Positions 26,387 to 35,872 of a stretch of 64,000 bases of DNA are shown here, piece after piece. Location: assembly GCA_027452265.1 (NCBI GenBank), contig DAIDGR010000042.1, forward strand, positions 1 through 64,000. Direction: 5' to 3'. The stretch is from Caulobacteraceae bacterium. Its GTDB lineage: Bacteria; Pseudomonadota; Alphaproteobacteria; Caulobacterales; Caulobacteraceae. A model generated the notes under the pieces. The model made no database searches and had not been told where the DNA came from. It was given only the letters and a program-made list of their open reading frames with translations. The position numbers and the translations under genes are program-made. Within the stretch, counting starts at the first letter, position 1, and every line of letters begins with the position of its first letter.

Positions 26387-27961
26387 TCAGATCTGGCGCG
26401 CGCGGCCCGCCCAATAGGGGGCGCGAACCTTGCCCCTCTGGATCTTGCCGGCTGGGCTGCGTGGCAGTTCGTCGCGAAACTCCAGGGTCCGGGGCGCCTT
26501 ATAGCCGGCGAGGCGTGTGCGCGCGAAGCTGAGGATCTCCTGGGCCAGGGCCTCGCTGGGGCTGTGCCCGGGCTGCAGGGTGATCACCACCTTGACCTCC
26601 TCGCCCCACTCGTCGTTCGGCACGCCGATGGCGCAGCTGTCCTCCACCGCCGGATGCTTGATGATCTCGTTGTCGATCTCCTGAGGATAGATGTTTACCC
26701 CGCCGGAGATGATGCACTCGGCCGTGCGCCCCGTGAGGAAGAGATATCCGTCCGCATCGAGATAGCCGACATCGCCGAGGGTGAAGTAGCCGTCCTTGTG
26801 CGCCGCCGCCGTCTTCGCCGGATCCTTGAAATATTCGAAGGGGGCGACCGGAGAGACCTTGAAATAGATCGTGCCGTTGACGCCGGGCGCGGTGATCTCC
26901 GCGCCATCGTCGGCGAGGATGCGGATCGCGTCGGGGGCGGGAAGCCTTCCCACCGTCCCGGGCTTGGCCAGCCACTCTTCGCTGGTGGTGATGAAGCCAA
27001 CCCCACCTTCCGAACCGGCATAGTATTCGTGGATGATCGGTCCGACCCAGTCGATCATCGCCTTCTTGACCTCGGGCGGGCAGGGCGCCGCGCCGTGGAT
27101 CAGATAGCGCAGGCTTGAGATGTCGTATTTCGCCTTCACCGCCTCCGGCAGGGCCAGGAGGCGCTGGAACATGATCGGCACCATGTGGGCGCGGGTGACG
27201 CGGTAGCGCGCGATCGCCGCCAGGACGCCCTCGGAGTCCCAGCGGTCGAGAAAGACCAGGCTGTTGCCCTGGCTCATGGCCGAGCGCACATCGAAGGCCA
27301 GAGGCGCGGCGTGATAGGCGGGACCGGCGCAGAGCTGCACGTCGTCAGGCGCTCCGGGGCCCGGGACCAGCACCGCGCTCTGGCGCCGATAGACGCCCTT
27401 GGGCCGTCCGGTCGTGCCGGAGGTATAGAGCATGGCCCCGCCGAGCGTCGGGTCGGGGATATCGTCCGGGGCGAACCGCGCCTGGGCCGCCGCATAGTCG
27501 AGGAACCCCTCGGGCGCCGTCCCGCCAATGGCGATGCGGACGACCAGGGCGGGGGCCTTGGCGGTCAGGCCGGCTGGATAGCGGACATCCGCGAACAGGG
27601 CCTTCGCCTCGCAGTCATTGATGATGTACTCGACCTCATCGGCGGTCAGGTGCCAGTTGACCGGGGTAAAGCGAAACCCTCCGCGCAGGGTCGCGGCCAG
27701 CACCTCGACGAATTCAGCGCGGTTGCTGCAAATCAGGGCGACGGCGTCCCCCGGGCGAAGGCCCTGATCGCGGAGGAGGCGCACGATGCGGTTCGCCGCC
27801 GCATTGATCTCATGGAAGGTTCGATGGCCGTGCGCGTCATGGACGGCGATGGCGTCGGGCTTTTCGCGGGCCCAGACGCTGGGGGTCATGCCCCGATGGG
27901 CCGCCTCGGTCAGTCGCGAGATTATGTCCTGCATCCGCCCTTGCTCGTCCTTTCGTCCCAT
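26387..27961 (-). CDS. acyl-CoA synthetase (AMP-binding family)
   Basis: MLYTSGTTGRPKGVYR, YYAGSEGGVGFITTSEEW, GDVGYLDADGYLFLTGR, PRSPAGKIQRGKVR. Confidence 0.9.
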   Translation of the reverse strand: MGRKDEQGRMQDIISRLTEAAHRGMTPSVWAREKPDAIAVHDAHGHRTFHEINAAANRIVRLLRDQGLRPGDAVALICSNRAEFVEVLAATLRGGFRFTPVNWHLTADEVEYIINDCEAKALFADVRYPAGLTAKAPALVVRIAIGGTAPEGFLDYAAAQARFAPDDIPDPTLGGAMLYTSGTTGRPKGVYRRQSAVLVPGPGAPDDVQLCAGPAYHAAPLAFDVRSAMSQGNSLVFLDRWDSEGVLAAIARYRVTRAHMVPIMFQRLLALPEAVKAKYDISSLRYLIHGAAPCPPEVKKAMIDWVGPIIHEYYAGSEGGVGFITTSEEWLAKPGTVGRLPAPDAIRILADDGAEITAPGVNGTIYFKVSPVAPFEYFKDPAKTAAAHKDGYFTLGDVGYLDADGYLFLTGRTAECIISGGVNIYPQEIDNEIIKHPAVEDSCAIGVPNDEWGEEVKVVITLQPGHSPSEALAQEILSFARTRLAGYKAPRTLEFRDELPRSPAGKIQRGKVRAPYWAGRARQI

Positions 27962-28072
27962 CCCTTTTGCCCCGCGCGTCTGGCGCGCGCTGAGGCGGGC
28001 CGGCGCAACTCCGCCGGTTCGGACACAGGTTTAGGGGGGCGATCGGGACAGGAAAAGGGGCTTCGGACGCGC

Positions 28073-28759
28073 TCAGATCTCGATGGGGCGATCGGATATG
28101 GACGACGCGTGCGCGCCGCTCTGAGGGAAATGCGCCTTGAGCGCCGCGCCGCACAGGCCAATGGCCTCGATGATGCCGCGCGTCGGGTCGTGCCCCGCAC
28201 GCATCTCCCGGGCGATGGCGCGGGCCGCCTGGGTCCAGACGGCGTCTCCGGCCTTTTCGTGCAGGGCCGCCTCGGCCTCGACCCGCACCTGGCGGTCCTC
28301 CAGGGCGACGAAAATCAGCACCCCTGTGGCGCTGTTCTGGGCGCGGGCGGCCAGGGCCGCGAATTGCTGCCGCGCGGCCCGATCCACCCGATGGCGCTTG
28401 AGGGTTGCGGGCGTCAGGGCCCGCCGCACCGGGGTGATCTCCACCAGCAGGAAGACCAGGACGAACAGCACGGCCTGGACCACCGCGAAAACGCCGAAGC
28501 CCAGACCGCTCTCGCCGATCGCGGCGCCGGCCTGAGCGGCGGTCCACATCTGCGCCCCATTCCCTCGGATCAGGGCGTCGAGTCCTCCGGCCAGGGCGAT
28601 CGGCGGAACGACAAGGGCCACGGCTGAGGCATAGGCGAGCGCCACGTCAGGATAGTGCGAGACCTCCTTGGCCAGGACCACCACGACCTCGCCGGACGTT
28701 CCCTCCTCCGCTTCGTGCACCGCCGCGGCGATGCGGTCTTCCTCGATCGCGCTCAGCAT
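28073..28759 (-). CDS. TPM domain-containing protein
   Basis: AAAVHEAEEGTSGEVVVVLAKEVSHYPDV; follows another TPM gene and lemA. Confidence 0.75.
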   Translation of the reverse strand: MLSAIEEDRIAAAVHEAEEGTSGEVVVVLAKEVSHYPDVALAYASAVALVVPPIALAGGLDALIRGNGAQMWTAAQAGAAIGESGLGFGVFAVVQAVLFVLVFLLVEITPVRRALTPATLKRHRVDRAARQQFAALAARAQNSATGVLIFVALEDRQVRVEAEAALHEKAGDAVWTQAARAIAREMRAGHDPTRGIIEAIGLCGAALKAHFPQSGAHASSISDRPIEI

Positions 28760-28760
28760 C

Positions 28761-29558
28761 TCACCATCCCCCCGAGGCGCCGCCTCCACCGCCTGAGCCG
28801 CCGCCGCCGCTGAAGCCGCCAAAGCCACCGCCGCCGAATCCGTCGTCCCGGCCTCCGCCCCAGCCGCCTCCGCCGCCCAGGAACAAGAAAGGCAGCAGCC
28901 AGCCCGCGCCGCCGCGCCTGCGGAAGACCGCGGAAAAGATGAACACGAGCAACAGGATCGGCACGAGCCGGCCAAGGCCCGAGCCATGACGGTAATAGAC
29001 CGGCCGGACATTCTGGTCCGCCGCCGCCGCCTTCTGCTCGGCGCGGGTGGGATCGAGCGAGAGTTGATCGATCAGGGCGCTCACCCCGGCCGAAACCCCC
29101 GCGGCCATATCCCCGCCGCGAAAGGCGGGCAGCACCTTCTCCTGCAGGATCTGGCTGCACAGGGCGTCGGGCAGGATCGGCTCCAGCCCATAGCCCACCT
29201 CGATGCGCACCTTATGCTCGCTGGGCGCGACGATCAGGATGGCCCCATTGTCGAGGCCCTTCTGGCCGATGCCCCAGTGGCGCAGCAGCTGATACCCATA
29301 ATCGGCGATGTCATAGCCCTGCAGGCTGGGCAGGGTGACCACCACAAGCTGGCGGCTGGTCTTGGCCTCCAGTCCGGCAAGCTGCGCGGTGAGGTTGGCC
29401 GTCTCCTCTGGCGAGAGGATGTGGGCGTCGTCCACCACCCGCCCGGTGAGCGCCGGAAACTGCGGCTCCGGGGTCGCGGCCGCGCGACTTGGGGCCGGGC
29501 CGACGAGGCTCAGGGCGGCGGCGATCAGCAGGGCGCAAAGCCCCGCGAGACGGGTCAT
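28761..29558 (-). CDS. TPM domain-containing secreted/membrane protein, YgcG-like, Gly-rich tail
   Basis: LTGRVVDDAHILSPEETANLTAQLAGLEAKTSRQLVVVTLPSLQGYDIADYGYQLLRHWGIGQKGLDNGAILIVAPSEHKVRIEVGYGLE. Confidence 0.9.
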   Translation of the reverse strand: MTRLAGLCALLIAAALSLVGPAPSRAAATPEPQFPALTGRVVDDAHILSPEETANLTAQLAGLEAKTSRQLVVVTLPSLQGYDIADYGYQLLRHWGIGQKGLDNGAILIVAPSEHKVRIEVGYGLEPILPDALCSQILQEKVLPAFRGGDMAAGVSAGVSALIDQLSLDPTRAEQKAAAADQNVRPVYYRHGSGLGRLVPILLLVFIFSAVFRRRGGAGWLLPFLFLGGGGGWGGGRDDGFGGGGFGGFSGGGGSGGGGGASGGW

Positions 29559-30232
29559 TTGGATGAAGATCCGGGAGTCGGGGGCGCGGAACCTGGGGCC
29601 GCGGGCGCGCTGGCGTCGAAGCTCACGGTCGGCGCGGACTGCGCCGATTCCGCCGCTTCGAACGGCGTCATCGGCTTCTCGTTCTTGTACAGCGTCGAGG
29701 CCCAGATGACGGTCGGGAAGACGCGCAGGGTGGTGTTGTAGTCCTGCACCGCCGCATTGTAGTCGCGCCGCGCGACGTTGATGCGGTTCTCCGTCCCCTC
29801 GAGTTGGGCCTGAAGCGCCAGGAAGTTCTCGTTGGACTTGAGGTCCGGATACCGCTCGCTGATCACCAGCAGGCGCCCGAGGGCCCCGCCGAGCTGGGCC
29901 TGAGACTGGGCGTAGCGCTGCACCGCTTCGGGATTGGACAGCTTCGAGGGATCCACATGCACCTGCGTCGCGCTGGCCCGGGCCCGCGTGACGTCGTCAA
30001 GCACGCCGCGCTCCTGCGCCGCGTAGCCTTTCACCGTGGCCACCAGATTGGGGATCAGGTCCGCGCGCCGCTGGTAGGCGGACTGGACGTCGGCCCAACG
30101 GGCCTTGGCGGCCTCCTCCTTGGTGGGGATCGCATTGACCCCGCATCCGGCGAGACTGCCGGCGGCCAGAAGCAAAACCGCGCCGCGCGCGAGATGTCGT
30201 GACGTCGAGTCCACCTGAACATTCCTCGTCAT
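29555..30232 (-). CDS. lemA: LemA family protein
   Basis: SAYQRRADLIPNLVATVKGYAAQERGVLDDVTRARA; lipobox SLAGC. Confidence 0.9.
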   Translation of the reverse strand: MTRNVQVDSTSRHLARGAVLLLAAGSLAGCGVNAIPTKEEAAKARWADVQSAYQRRADLIPNLVATVKGYAAQERGVLDDVTRARASATQVHVDPSKLSNPEAVQRYAQSQAQLGGALGRLLVISERYPDLKSNENFLALQAQLEGTENRINVARRDYNAAVQDYNTTLRVFPTVIWASTLYKNEKPMTPFEAAESAQSAPTVSFDASAPAAPGSAPPTPGSSSK

Positions 30233-30388
30233 CGGACCCGTGAGGGGCCCGTCCCGGATACAGATGTAGGCCGGCGCGAGGGCGCGCGCCAGAGTCGCGG
30301 TCAACCCCCCCAGGGTAACCCCCAGGAGCACCGCGCGTGGGTGTCTTGACCCGGCGTGCGGGGTGGCGCTTCTTCCGGCCCGCGCGAG

Positions 30389-30424
30389 CCAGGGTGGGGC
30401 CCAGGGAGGGACCCAGGGAGGGAC
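30389..30424. repeat. three tandem 12-bp units (ccagggtggggc, ccagggagggac x2) immediately upstream of the amidohydrolase ATG
   Basis: read directly; each of the last two units carries GGAGGGA. Confidence 0.85.
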
Positions 30425-30425
30425 G

Positions 30426-31670
30426 ATGAGCCAGATTGTGTTGCGTCAGGCGCGAGTATTCGACGGGTGGAGCGCCGAACTCATCGACGGGTGCGATGTG
30501 CGGGTGGTGGACGGGGTCATCGCCGAGATGTCGCCGACCCGGCTGGCCGTGACCGGGGAGGTCGAGACGGTCGACGCCAAGGGCAAGGTGCTGATGCCCG
30601 GCCTGATCGACGCGCATGTCCACGTCTATGCCGCGAGCGTGAACCTGATGAAGGTGGTCCGCTGGCCCACCACCTACCTGGCGCACTTCGCGGCCCGCTT
30701 CCTGGAGGAGAACCTGAGGCGCGGATTCACCTCGATCCGCGACATGGGCGGCGGAGATGTGGGTCTCGCCCATGCTCTGCGCGACGGGCTGGTCACCGGG
30801 CCGCGCCTCTTCTATGGCGGGCGGATCATCAGCCAGACCGGCGGGCACGGCGACATGCGCCCCGGGGATGGCGAATTCAGCGTCTTCGACAGTTGCGCCT
30901 GCGCCTGTCACGCCGACACCCTGGCGGTCGTGGCCGACGGCGTCGATGCGGTGCGCCGGGCCGTGCGCGAGGAGCTTCGCCGCGGCGCCGCGCACATCAA
31001 GATCATGGGTTCGGGCGGCGTCGCCTCGCCCACCGACCCGCTGGACCGCTGTCAGTACTCGGATGAAGAGATCGCCGCCGCCGTCGAGGAGGCGGAGCGG
31101 ATGGGCAAGTATGTCGCGGCCCACTGCCATCCCACCGAGGCGGTGCGGCGCTGCGTCGCCCTGGGCGTTCGCTCCATCGAGCACGCGACCCTGGTGGACG
31201 ACGCCACCGCCCGGTTCATGGCCGAAAAGGGCGCCTTCGCCGTTCCGACCATGGCCACGATCTTCGCCCTGCTCGACCAGGGCGAGGCCCTGGGTCTGCC
31301 GGCGGTGAGCCTGGAGAAGCTGCGCGTGGTCGGCGACCAGGCGCTGGAAAGCCTGGCCATCCTCAAGCGGGCCGGTGTGCGCATGGGCTTTGGCACCGAC
31401 CTTCTGGGCGCCCAGCATACCCGTCAACTGTCGGAGTTCGAGCTTCGCGCCCGGGTTCTGGAGCCGCTGGAGATCCTGCGGAGCGCCTGCGCCATCAACG
31501 CTGAACTGATTGGACAGGAGGGGCGGCTCGGCTGCGTCAGGCCCGGCGCCCTGGCTGACCTTCTGCTGCTCGACGGCGACCCCCTGACCGACCCATCGGT
31601 GCTTTCGGGGGCGGGCGACAAGATCGTCGGGGTGATGCTCGGCGGTCGCTGGGTCAAGCGGACCTTCTAG
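30426..31670 (+). CDS. amidohydrolase family protein
   Basis: VLMPGLIDAHVHVYA, AAHCHPTEAVRRCVALGVRSIEHATLVDD, FGTDLLGAQH metal-site motifs. Confidence 0.88.
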   Translation: MSQIVLRQARVFDGWSAELIDGCDVRVVDGVIAEMSPTRLAVTGEVETVDAKGKVLMPGLIDAHVHVYAASVNLMKVVRWPTTYLAHFAARFLEENLRRGFTSIRDMGGGDVGLAHALRDGLVTGPRLFYGGRIISQTGGHGDMRPGDGEFSVFDSCACACHADTLAVVADGVDAVRRAVREELRRGAAHIKIMGSGGVASPTDPLDRCQYSDEEIAAAVEEAERMGKYVAAHCHPTEAVRRCVALGVRSIEHATLVDDATARFMAEKGAFAVPTMATIFALLDQGEALGLPAVSLEKLRVVGDQALESLAILKRAGVRMGFGTDLLGAQHTRQLSEFELRARVLEPLEILRSACAINAELIGQEGRLGCVRPGALADLLLLDGDPLTDPSVLSGAGDKIVGVMLGGRWVKRTF

Positions 31671-31675
31671 CCGCC

Positions 31676-33748
31676 ATGATCCGTATCGCCTCCGATATCG
31701 GCGGCACCTTCACCGACGTGGTCCTGGACGCCCGGGGCGCGCTCTTTACGGCAAAGGTGCTGACCACCCCCGCGGCGCCCGAGGAGGGGCTGCTGGACGG
31801 CGTCGCGCGGGTGATGGCGGCGGCGGGACTCTCGCCGGGCGAGGTGGATCAGATGATCCACGGCACGACGCTGGCCACCAACGCCCTGATCGAGCGGCGC
31901 GGCGCCCGGACCGTGCAGATCGTCACGGCCGGCTTTCGCGATGTGCTGGAAATGGCGCACGAGAACCGCTTCGACCAGTATGACCTCTCCATGGACCGGG
32001 CCCCGCCTCTGGTGGAGCGCGCCTGGCGCTGGGAGGTGAGCGAGCGGATCGCCGCCGATGGCCGCACGCTTAGGCCCCTGGATGTGGCGGAGGCCGACGC
32101 CCTGGCGGCGCGCCTTGTCGACGAGGGTGTCGAGGCCGTGGCTGTGACGTTCATGCACGCTTACGCCAATCCGGCTCACGAGCAGCGGATGGCGGCGCGG
32201 ATTCGCGCGGCGGCGCCGGACCTGGCCCTTAGCCTGTCGCATGAGGTGAGCCCGGAAATTCGCGAGTTCGAGCGCTTCACCACCACCTGCGCCAACGCCT
32301 ATGTCCAGCCCCTGATGTCGCGCTACCTGGCGGCCCTGTCGCGGCGGCTGACGGCGCAAGGCTTTGCCTGCCCGCTCTACCTGGTGGCCTCCAGCGGCGA
32401 TCTCACCGACCTGGCCACGGCCATGGCCTTTCCCGTTCGTCTCGTGGAGAGCGGTCCGGCGGGCGGGGCGATCCTCGCGGCGGGCCTGGCGCGGGCCCAT
32501 GGGTTGGACCGGGTCCTGGCCTTCGACATGGGCGGGACCACGGCCAAGCTGTGCCTCATCGACGCCTTCACGCCCCAAACCACGCGCAGTTTCGAGGTGG
32601 GCCGGGTGCATGAGAACATGAAGGGCAGCGGCTTTCCCGTGCGCATCCCAGCCATCGATCTGGTGGAGATCGGCTCGGGCGGCGGCTCGATCGCCAGCGT
32701 CGACGGACTGGGGCGCCTCCTGGTGGGTCCACGCAGCGCCGGCGCCGTCCCTGGGCCCGCCTGCTATGGACGCGGCGGGACCGCGCCGACCGTCACCGAC
32801 GCTGATCTGAAGCTCGGCAAGATCAATCCCGACCGCTTCTCCACGGGTGTGGCGCTGGATGCGGCGGCGGCTGATGCGGCCCTGGCCCAGGCGGTAGGCG
32901 AGCCCCTGGGCCTGACCCCCAGCCTTGCGGCGCTGGCGGTCGCGGAGATGGTCGATGAGGCCATGTCGGGCGCCGCGCGGGTCCACGCGGTCGAGTCCGG
33001 CAAGGCCCTGGAGGATCGCACCCTCATCGCCTTTGGCGGCGCCGCGCCGCTGCACGCCGCAAACCTGGCGCGCAAGCTGGGCGTCCAGCGGATCCTCATC
33101 CCCGCCCATGCAGGGGTCGGTTCGGCGCTGGGGTTTCTGAGCGCGCCCATGGCCTTTGAGCAGGCGCGCAGCCTCTACATGCCGCTCGACAGCCTCGACC
33201 TGGATCGCATCCTGGCCGTGCTGGACGCGATGTCATCCCAGGCCCGGACCCTGTTGGGGGGCGAGACCTTCGTCGAGAGCCGGCAGGTCTATATGCGCTA
33301 TCGCGGACAGGGCCATGAAATCGCCGTCCCGGCGCCCGAGGGCGTGATCGCGGCGCAGGCCTTCGCCGCCGCCCTCCGCGCGGCCTTCGAGGCGCGCTAT
33401 GCGAGCCTGTTCGGCGCCATCATTCCGGGACAGGAGCTTGAGATCCTGACCTGGACGGTGCGGGTGACGCGCACCGACCTCAACCCCATCGCGACCGGAC
33501 AAGCCTCGTCTGAGCGGCCGCCGGAGCCCGGGCCGCCCGGCGCCTCGCGCGAGGTGCTGGACGCCGGAACCGGTCAGGCCCTTATCTATCAGCAATTTTC
33601 GCGCGAGAGCCTGCCGCCGGGCGCCACGCGCGAGGGGCCATGCCTCGTGGCCGAAGCGCAGACGACCACCGTCGTGCCCGCGGGGTTCCACCTGAAGGTT
33701 CTGGGCGACGGCGCCCTGCTTCTGACCCGGACCGACGCGGCGGCGTGA
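31676..33748 (+). CDS. hydantoinase/oxoprolinase family protein (HyuA)
   Basis: IASDIGGTFTDVVLD, HGTTLATNALIERRGART, DMGGTTAKLCLID. Confidence 0.92.
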   Translation: MIRIASDIGGTFTDVVLDARGALFTAKVLTTPAAPEEGLLDGVARVMAAAGLSPGEVDQMIHGTTLATNALIERRGARTVQIVTAGFRDVLEMAHENRFDQYDLSMDRAPPLVERAWRWEVSERIAADGRTLRPLDVAEADALAARLVDEGVEAVAVTFMHAYANPAHEQRMAARIRAAAPDLALSLSHEVSPEIREFERFTTTCANAYVQPLMSRYLAALSRRLTAQGFACPLYLVASSGDLTDLATAMAFPVRLVESGPAGGAILAAGLARAHGLDRVLAFDMGGTTAKLCLIDAFTPQTTRSFEVGRVHENMKGSGFPVRIPAIDLVEIGSGGGSIASVDGLGRLLVGPRSAGAVPGPACYGRGGTAPTVTDADLKLGKINPDRFSTGVALDAAAADAALAQAVGEPLGLTPSLAALAVAEMVDEAMSGAARVHAVESGKALEDRTLIAFGGAAPLHAANLARKLGVQRILIPAHAGVGSALGFLSAPMAFEQARSLYMPLDSLDLDRILAVLDAMSSQARTLLGGETFVESRQVYMRYRGQGHEIAVPAPEGVIAAQAFAAALRAAFEARYASLFGAIIPGQELEILTWTVRVTRTDLNPIATGQASSERPPEPGPPGASREVLDAGTGQALIYQQFSRESLPPGATREGPCLVAEAQTTTVVPAGFHLKVLGDGALLLTRTDAAA

Positions 33749-33764
33749 GCGAAAGGATCCCGGC

Positions 33765-35375
33765 ATGAGCGTCCTCAACCCCGCCATCAGCCGCCAGATC
33801 GCCTGGAGCCGCCTCGTCGCCGTGGTCGAGGAGCAGGCCCAGACCCTGATGCGGATCGCCTTCAGTCCCACCGTGCGTGAGGCGGGCGATCTCTCGGCCG
33901 GCGTGTTCGACCGTGAGGGCCGCATGCTGGCCCAGGCGGTCACGGGCACGCCCGGCCACGTCAACGCCATGGCCGCGGCCGTGGGTCACGTCCTGGCGCG
34001 TCACCCCCTGTCGGAGATGTCGCCGGGCGACGCCTTCTGCACCAACGATCCCTGGCTCGGGACCGGTCATCTCAACGACTTCACCGTGGTCACGCCGATC
34101 TTCGTGGGCGAGACGGCGGTGGGGCTGGCCGCCAGCACCAGCCATATGGCCGATGTCGGGGGGCTGGGCTTTGGCACGGATGGCGCGGATGTTCACGAGG
34201 AGGGGGTCTATATTCCCATCCTGCCCCTGACCCGGCGCGGCGTGTTCGACGCGACCCTGCTCGCCATTCTGCGGGCCAATGTCCGCTTCCCCCTGGAGGT
34301 GGAGGGCGATCTTCGGGCCCTGGCGGCGTGCAATCAGGTGTGCGCCTCGCGCGTGGTCGATCTCATCGCCGAACTGGCGCTGGGCGATCTGGACGCTCTG
34401 GCCGCCTTCATTCTGGAGTCGTCGGAAAAGGGCATGCGCGCGGCCCTGGCCGAACTGCCGGAGGGCTGCTGGAGCGCCGAAATGACGCTCGACGGACTTG
34501 ATGAGCCCCTGGTGATCCGCGCCACCCTGCGCCTGGGCAACGGGGCCGCGCATATCGATTTTTCTGGAACCTCGCCGCGCGTCGGGCGCGGGATCAACGT
34601 GCCGATGATCTACACCGAGGCGATGGCCAGCTTCGGCCTGAGGTCGGTGATCGGCGGGCGTATTCCCAACAATGCCGGCTCGCTTCGCCCTGTCACCGTC
34701 ACGGCGCCCGAGGGCTCTCTGCTCAACGCGCCCTATCCCGCTCCGGTCTCGGCGCGCCACGTCACCGGACAGATGATTCCCGACGTGATCCTGGGGTGCC
34801 TCGCCCAGGCCGCGCCCGGACGCGTGCCTGCCGAGGGCGCCTCGGCCCTGTGGATCCTGGCCCTGTCCGGGGGACGCGCCGGGGCGGAAGGCGATGATCG
34901 CGCCTTCAGCGTCAATTGTTTCCACAATGGCGGCACGGGCGCGCGGCCCGGCAAGGACGGCCTTTCCGCCACCGCCTTCCCCTCCGGCGTGCGGAGCGGA
35001 TCGGTGGAGGCGACGGAGGCGGCCGCCCCGCTGGTCTTCTGGCGCAAGGCCTATCGTCCGGGCTCGGGCGGCAAGGGCTGCTTCCGTGGCGGGCTTGGTC
35101 AGACGCTCGAGGTCGGACACGTGGACGGCCAGGCCTTTACGGTGAGCTGCCTGTTCGATCGTGTGGATCATGCCGCGCGTGGCCGCTTTGGCGGCGAGCC
35201 TGGGGCCCGGGGCTCTGTCAGGCTGTCATCGGGCGCTCGCCTCAACGCCAAGGGCCGCCAGATCGTGCCCGCCGGCCAGAGCGTGATCTTCGAAACCCCG
35301 GGAGGGGGCGGCCTGGGCGATCCAGAGACGCGCGACCCGGCGCTGCGCGCCCGCGACGAACGCGAGGGATTTTAG
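33765..35375 (+). CDS. hydantoinase B/oxoprolinase family protein (HyuB)
   Basis: FSPTVREAGDLSAGVFDREGRMLAQAVTGTPGHVNAMA; CTNDPWLGTGHLNDFTVVTPIF. Confidence 0.92.
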   Translation: MSVLNPAISRQIAWSRLVAVVEEQAQTLMRIAFSPTVREAGDLSAGVFDREGRMLAQAVTGTPGHVNAMAAAVGHVLARHPLSEMSPGDAFCTNDPWLGTGHLNDFTVVTPIFVGETAVGLAASTSHMADVGGLGFGTDGADVHEEGVYIPILPLTRRGVFDATLLAILRANVRFPLEVEGDLRALAACNQVCASRVVDLIAELALGDLDALAAFILESSEKGMRAALAELPEGCWSAEMTLDGLDEPLVIRATLRLGNGAAHIDFSGTSPRVGRGINVPMIYTEAMASFGLRSVIGGRIPNNAGSLRPVTVTAPEGSLLNAPYPAPVSARHVTGQMIPDVILGCLAQAAPGRVPAEGASALWILALSGGRAGAEGDDRAFSVNCFHNGGTGARPGKDGLSATAFPSGVRSGSVEATEAAAPLVFWRKAYRPGSGGKGCFRGGLGQTLEVGHVDGQAFTVSCLFDRVDHAARGRFGGEPGARGSVRLSSGARLNAKGRQIVPAGQSVIFETPGGGGLGDPETRDPALRARDEREGF

Positions 35376-35704
35376 GAACGAATTCCGATCGGACGGCGCC
35401 TCCGTCACAGGGACGCCTCGCTCTCAATCCCCACGCGGCGCGCCGTTTGACCGTTCCAGCGGCCACGTCTGACGGGCCGCCATGGGGCCGCCAGGCCATC
35501 CCTGATGGCGTGGACGGCGTCTGAAATCCTGCCTCGGGGATCGACCTTCAACCCGGTCCTGCGTTCACGAGGCGCCGGCGATCCCACGCCTCCGTGACGC
35601 CATGAGACGGCGCAGGCTGCCCGCGGCGGCCTCGCCTGCCGGCCCCGGGCGCCGGTCTTCGCACGCGCAACTCTCTCTTCCCTGGGTCAGATGCAAGTCA
35701 TCTG

Positions 35705-35744
35705 GCGTCACGGAACTGTCGTGAAAAGTTCATTCAGAGTTCAT
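35705..35744 (+). promoter_or_regulatory. candidate PhoB-type box: 7-mers at 11-bp period
   Basis: GCGTCAC ggaa CTGTCGT gaaa AGTTCAT tcag AGTTCAT, ~130 bp upstream of the TonB-dependent receptor ATG. Confidence 0.45.
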
Positions 35745-35872
35745 CGGCCTGAAACGGGGCGTAACACTGTGAAAATCGAAGTCAATTATCCGGTCTCAGC
35801 CGTAACGGGGCTTGGAGCCCTTTGTCGTGGCGGCGTATTCGCTCCCAATGGGACCAGAGGGGAAATCTCTAA

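Noticed and set aside
26353-26400. Repeated agatccggc/agatctgg motif between the serine hydrolase and acyl-CoA synthetase as a terminator
   Set aside because: Only short imperfect repeats with weak pairing and no T tract; not supportable as a terminator.
35376-35690. Cobalamin or other riboswitch before the TonB receptor
   Set aside because: No recognisable B12-box or other conserved riboswitch core was found in the leader.
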